DNA of 64,000 nt from Jacaranda mimosifolia (lineage: Eukaryota > Streptophyta > Magnoliopsida > Lamiales > Bignoniaceae). Positions 59,763 through 64,000 of the stretch are shown piece after piece (position 1 is the first letter of the stretch; each line of letters opens with the position of its first letter). The DNA is taken from contig CM032122.1 of NCBI GenBank assembly GCA_018894105.1, positions 37,541,404 to 37,605,403 on the forward strand, given 5' to 3'. The translations under genes and the position numbers were made by a program. Below the pieces are notes generated by a model, which saw only the letters and a list, made by a program, of their open reading frames with translations, did not search any database and had not been told where the DNA came from.

Positions 59763-60199
59763 GCGCGCGCCACAATTACTACGCGTGAGCATTTATATAG
59801 TAGTATTATAAAAGGACCTCTTTGACTCTTGAGATGTTAGGACGTACGTCGATCACAAAGAGTGATAATTTCAGTAGATCAGTACTATATTTAGTTGCAT
59901 GGCTACCTCTCTGATTTGTGATTTCAGCCCATATAATGGCTTTGATTCCCCATATTTGAAATCATTAAATGTTATAACAGACTTGGTTCGCTTTCCACCT
60001 GACAAGAGAAATTAAGTGGTGAATTTGTAAGGTAGCTGATATTAATTTCGATCTCCTTCTAGAAGTATATATATATATATAGATATAGATATATTGAATG
60101 CTTGATGCCACCATTCCCAGCATATATACATATATACATGCATGGTTTAGTTTGGGGTGTGATATCCACAGCTATTGTTTCAAATTGATTGAGAAGATG

Positions 60200-60400
60200 C
60201 TAAAAAAAATTAATCACAAATAGTATTTGGTAATGTAAAAGTCATCATTGATTATATTATTAAGTGATAATTTTTTTTGTTTTGGCACCCTAATTAGTAT
60301 TTTTTATAAATTTAATAGTAATAAAAATAGAGTTTATGTTATCACTATAGATATTTAAGGACACACCTATAATGACAATGAGTTGTATATCGTCTGGTGG
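60200..60400 (+). mobile_element. Partial relative of the fold-back mini-CACTA
   Basis: Aligns with the left half of the element at 61701-62097: TATTAAGTGA, TTTATAAA.TTAATAGT, AAAAATAG.GTTTA.GTT and GACACACCTATAATGACAATGA. The right half is absent and the left end is decayed. Confidence 0.65.
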
Positions 60401-61700
60401 GAGCTCGTATCTGCCAAACCAACATTGATGATGTGAAATAAAATCAAAATAATTCATTCATTACGAATCAGTAGTGCGAAAAAAAATAAAAATGAACGTA
60501 ATATGTGAGATACCGCACGTCGTAAGATGAAATTAAAACAAAATTAATAATAATAAAAAGTGCACCTGATGTTCTACTAGTAACTCATCTTTATTCTATA
60601 TATTGAAAAATATTATTTTGTATTAATATTTTATACTTATAAAGATTTAAAAAAATTGAAAAAAAGTACCCCGGAGTCAACATTTGCTTTATCGACATTT
60701 ACCATCACTTAGAAATGAATTACTAAGGATGGAATCCTAGTTTTGGTTATTTATTTATTCTATATATTTATTCATATTATTTTTTGTGATTTTTTTATAT
60801 TTATCTTGATTGTGAAAAGTTTGGTAAAAATACTAAACGAGTAACTAATTGGAGTGCAACTCCTAGTTTGAAATTTGAATGTGTTAAAAATTTTGTAATT
60901 GGATCAATTAATGGATTCAGATTACAATTGGATTTGGACCCATTGACAGCCCAATATATATATATATATATATGTGTGTGTATATGATATCAAGTTCATG
61001 TCGATCACATCCCAACTACTTCAAAAAGGATTTGGGCCCAAAATTATATAATCGCACTTACCTAAATCAAGGAGAATTCAAATCAATCCAAAAGTTAAAT
61101 ATTTTAGACCCAATCTAGTGAAATAAAATAAATCTACATAAAATTATATATATGCACTATGTAAATGTGTAATGTGTGTGTGTGTGTGTTTTTTATACTA
61201 AAACTGGACATATTATAACTAATAAATGGTGAAAATAATCAACAATTAATTTTTTTTTAAATATTAATATAGAATAATAATTAATATTGTCACTTATTTT
61301 TTTGTTATTAACTTATTCTTTTATTGTAATAACATCACTAGGCATTGATGCAGAAGAAAATACTAACTAATAACGAAAGAGAGACATGGAAGAACATGAA
61401 TGAAGAAACTTGCTTTCCCTGTTTCCTAAACAACTACGCCAAATAAATTACTAGTAAAACTAAAAATATTACACTTATGTAGATACCTTTCTATCAGATA
61501 AAATATTCATGAGAGAAACGCAGAACACTTTGGCATCATCTTTGTAATAACGGATAAGAAGGAATTAACCAATTCATTCCAAATCAAAGATGAAATGGAA
61601 ATTAAGATTAGTTTGTGAATCATAAAAACCTTTTTTTTTTCCTTTACTCTGAAAAATGGAACATTTTATTGCAAATCATGGGAAAAAACATGCAAAAGAA
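60401..61700. other. Intergenic AT-rich DNA
   Basis: No gene recognised; microsatellites near 60955 and 61176. Confidence 0.45.
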
Positions 61701-62097
61701 CACTACAAAAAAAAGATAAATTTGTGACAAAATATTAAGCAACAATGCAAAAGTTGTCACTAATTATGTATATTAAGTGACAAAAGTTTTAGTTTTGTCA
61801 CCTTAATGATTTTTACAAACTAAATAGTGACAAAAATAGCGTTTAAGTTGTCACCATAGACAATTAGTGACACACCTATAGTGACAATGAAAATTTCGTC
61901 ACAAATTAGAGTGACAATTTTTATTGTCACTAGGTTATCACTATAGGGGTGTCACTAATTGTTAATGGTGACAACTCAAAACATTATTTTTTGTCACTAT
62001 TGAATCATATTATGACAAAATAAAAATTATTGTCACTTAATACATGTTATTAGTGACAACTTTTACTTTGTCACTAATATTATATTTTTTTATAGTG
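61701..62097. mobile_element. Fold-back miniature CACTA element
   Basis: 397 bp starting CACTACAAAAAAAAG and ending TTTTTTATAGTG, with a perfect 3-bp target duplication GAA (61698-61700 and 62098-62100). Almost the whole element is a long inverted repeat with arms of about 190 bp built from repeated GTGACAA/TTGTCAC motifs, so a transcript would fold into a long hairpin. No coding capacity. Confidence 0.88.
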
Positions 62098-62100
62098 GAA

Positions 62101-64000
62101 ATGCAGGAGCGAGGTTCTCCCACAAGATCGGCTCAATCTGAGAATAAGCCACTCTTGCAATACAATGAGCAGCTCCATTCACTGAGCACCTAACAAAACT
62201 AACCTTGCCAATTAGCTCCGATTAAAGAGTTTTACATTCATCAATAATTGACCCAAAATAAGTGATATCAGCAGTATTGTTTAACATAGCTTGGACCACA
62301 ATTTGAGAATGAATAATAAAAAACTTAAGATATTTGATAGACATGTGGAATAAGTCAGGTCAAGAGAAGTGTGCTTAAAAAAAAAAAAAATATATATATA
62401 TATATATATAACCCAAAACTTAATTAATTAATAAATGTAGAGTACAAATTGGGTTGCACATGCGTGATTTACTCTGTTAACTGACAATTAAAGGTTTGTC
62501 CAGATAATTACAAGATATTGAAACCTCTAGATTTGCTACCACTTGAACTGCTCATGAATTGTAATGGGGTTTCGTCGTCTTCCTATTAAAGTAACAAAAC
62601 AAAGGAAAATCATTGGACGGGATATATATATATATATAATCATTATAATCATTTCAATTTTCTTAGTGATAGATGAGCTGCACTACCAAAAAATTGAGTA
62701 CTTGCTATGAAATTAATTTTGTCATTATAGCTACAAATTATTATTATGAATTTTTATATTAAATATTTTTTTTTAAAATTATAATCAACAAAAATTATGA
62801 ATGATTAATCCATAGGATTATACGTTCGAAGCATAATAGATTATTTGTGCATTATGCATAGAAAAATTAATATATTTATACAAAATAATGATCATCCGTT
62901 ATGGATTGATTGTAATGAGAACTAGCTACGAGAGCCTCAGATTTGAACTTGGTTAGAACAATTTTATAGCTAAAACTATAAATTTTTAGTATCAATTACA
63001 TATTGATCGTAGTTGATTTCCTAATCTTTTCAATGGATTTCCTATGTATAGGAAATTTTAGGTAACATTACGGAGTTTCTTCATTCCTAAGTATGTTGAA
63101 AAGTTACAAGCAAAATTGAACCGTCCATTATATGCTGCTTTGTTCTCCAACGCTGCATGGGCATCTATCTATAATGTTATTTTAATTAATTGACATTAAC
63201 TGGTTAGGAATTAAAGTCTCATCACATGGTTTTGAATGTTGAAAAGCAAATTTAGACCCATTAAAGTACTGGGTTATTTGTTATAATCCTAATTACTATT
63301 CAATGAATTAAGTGACAGCTAGTTTGTTACGTGGTACTATTAAAATTATCATTAATTATGCATATTAAATAATATAAATTTAAAGTTACGATAATATTTT
63401 TTATTAATTTGACGATGACAAAAAATTATCAATTTTTAATAATTTATTATCAATTACATATGTCATTCATTAATCATGGCGACCAAAAAAAAAAAAAAAG
63501 GCACAAAAGGTGCGGAATAATTTGTGGTACAAATACCATATTGGGATATTTCTGCTGTATTTAGGGGTATTATGCAAATAGAACTGTAAATGGGTAGAGT
63601 ATCATTCTACCCACATCCATACCTTAAAATACTCAAATAAAAATACCCACTTTTTGTCCTACCCTAAAATACCCAAAAAAATGAGACCCTAACCCTACCC
63701 TAACTAATTCAAGACCCATTGGATCTAGTTTATTGGGTTTATGTTTTTAATATATACACTAATTTTTGTAATATATACTAAAAATATTATTTAGCAAACG
63801 ATAACAAAAAATAATTTTTTTTTCTATATTTAATTTAATCATTAAATTTGAATTAATTAATTTTAAACTTTTTGCTAATTAAATTAACTATTTTATTAAT
63901 ATAATAGTTAAATTTTATTAATAAATTAGCAATTAAACTTTTTGCTAATTAAAAAAACTTACAGTTGAAAAGTAGTTAATTAAAACAGTTTATTAAAAAA
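62101..64000. other. Terminal intergenic region
   Basis: No gene seen. Around 63590-63730 repeats of TACCC/GGGTA motifs suggest the edge of another dispersed repeat that may continue past the window. AT content is very high after 63740. Confidence 0.45.

Noticed and set aside
59509..59792. Open frames with CVCVCVC or HTHTHT repeats
   Set aside because: Produced by (GT)n microsatellites, not coding.

Overview
This window is nuclear DNA of a flowering plant, almost certainly a eudicot. The genes have short exons with GT-AG introns, intergenic DNA is AT-rich, promoters are of plant type (TATA, site II, telo-box), and the families are plant-specific (DUF1635, dirigent, EXO70H, KCS, P-class PPR). 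The species cannot be read from the sequence. Exon joins below were worked out by hand from splice sites, reading phase and family knowledge.

Layout. 1-1.7 kb: a decayed endogenous caulimovirid polymerase on the minus strand, cut by the window edge. 4.8-6.2 kb: a two-exon DUF1635 gene. 8.4-9.4 kb: a solo LTR nested in an older MITE. 10.1-21.0 kb: an 11-exon UDP-sugar transporter (UTR5 type). 22.2-28.4 kb: a 10-exon RAD51D recombinase paralogue. 29.1-30.5 kb: an intronless mitochondrial-type PPR gene. 31.5-32.3 kb: a second solo LTR of the same family, inverted. 34.0-35.0 kb: an intronless dirigent (DIR-e, ESB1-like) gene. 36.4-38.3 kb: ribosomal protein L35. 38.7-44.9 kb: a repeat block (LINE remnant, MITEs, a MITE trimer). 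44.9-46.9 kb: intronless EXO70H. 47-56.8 kb: a transposon-rich gap (non-autonomous CACTA, hAT and MITEs). 57.0-58.4 kb: a KCS3/KCS12-type 3-ketoacyl-CoA synthase. 58.4-64 kb: AT-rich repeats with a fold-back mini-CACTA.

All eight recognised cellular genes lie on the plus strand. They are not an operon and act in different places: nucleus (RAD51D), mitochondrion (PPR), ribosome (RPL35), ER/Golgi (transporter, KCS), plasma membrane (EXO70) and cell wall (dirigent). Their order is informative. As I recall the Arabidopsis loci, the same families are split among three blocks: At1g07720-07745 (KCS3, EXO70H6, DIR25, PPR, RAD51D), At2g28630-28690 (KCS12, EXO70H5/H8, ESB1/DIR10, DUF1635) and At5g59730-59760 (EXO70H7, UTR5B, DUF1635). 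This window appears to hold the unfractionated ancestral order in one piece.

I found no clearly new biochemical system. The most useful observations are the reconstituted synteny block, nested insertions whose empty sites survive as sister repeats in the same window, a tandem trimer of Tourist-like MITEs, and a RAD51D intron that stays open in frame if retained.
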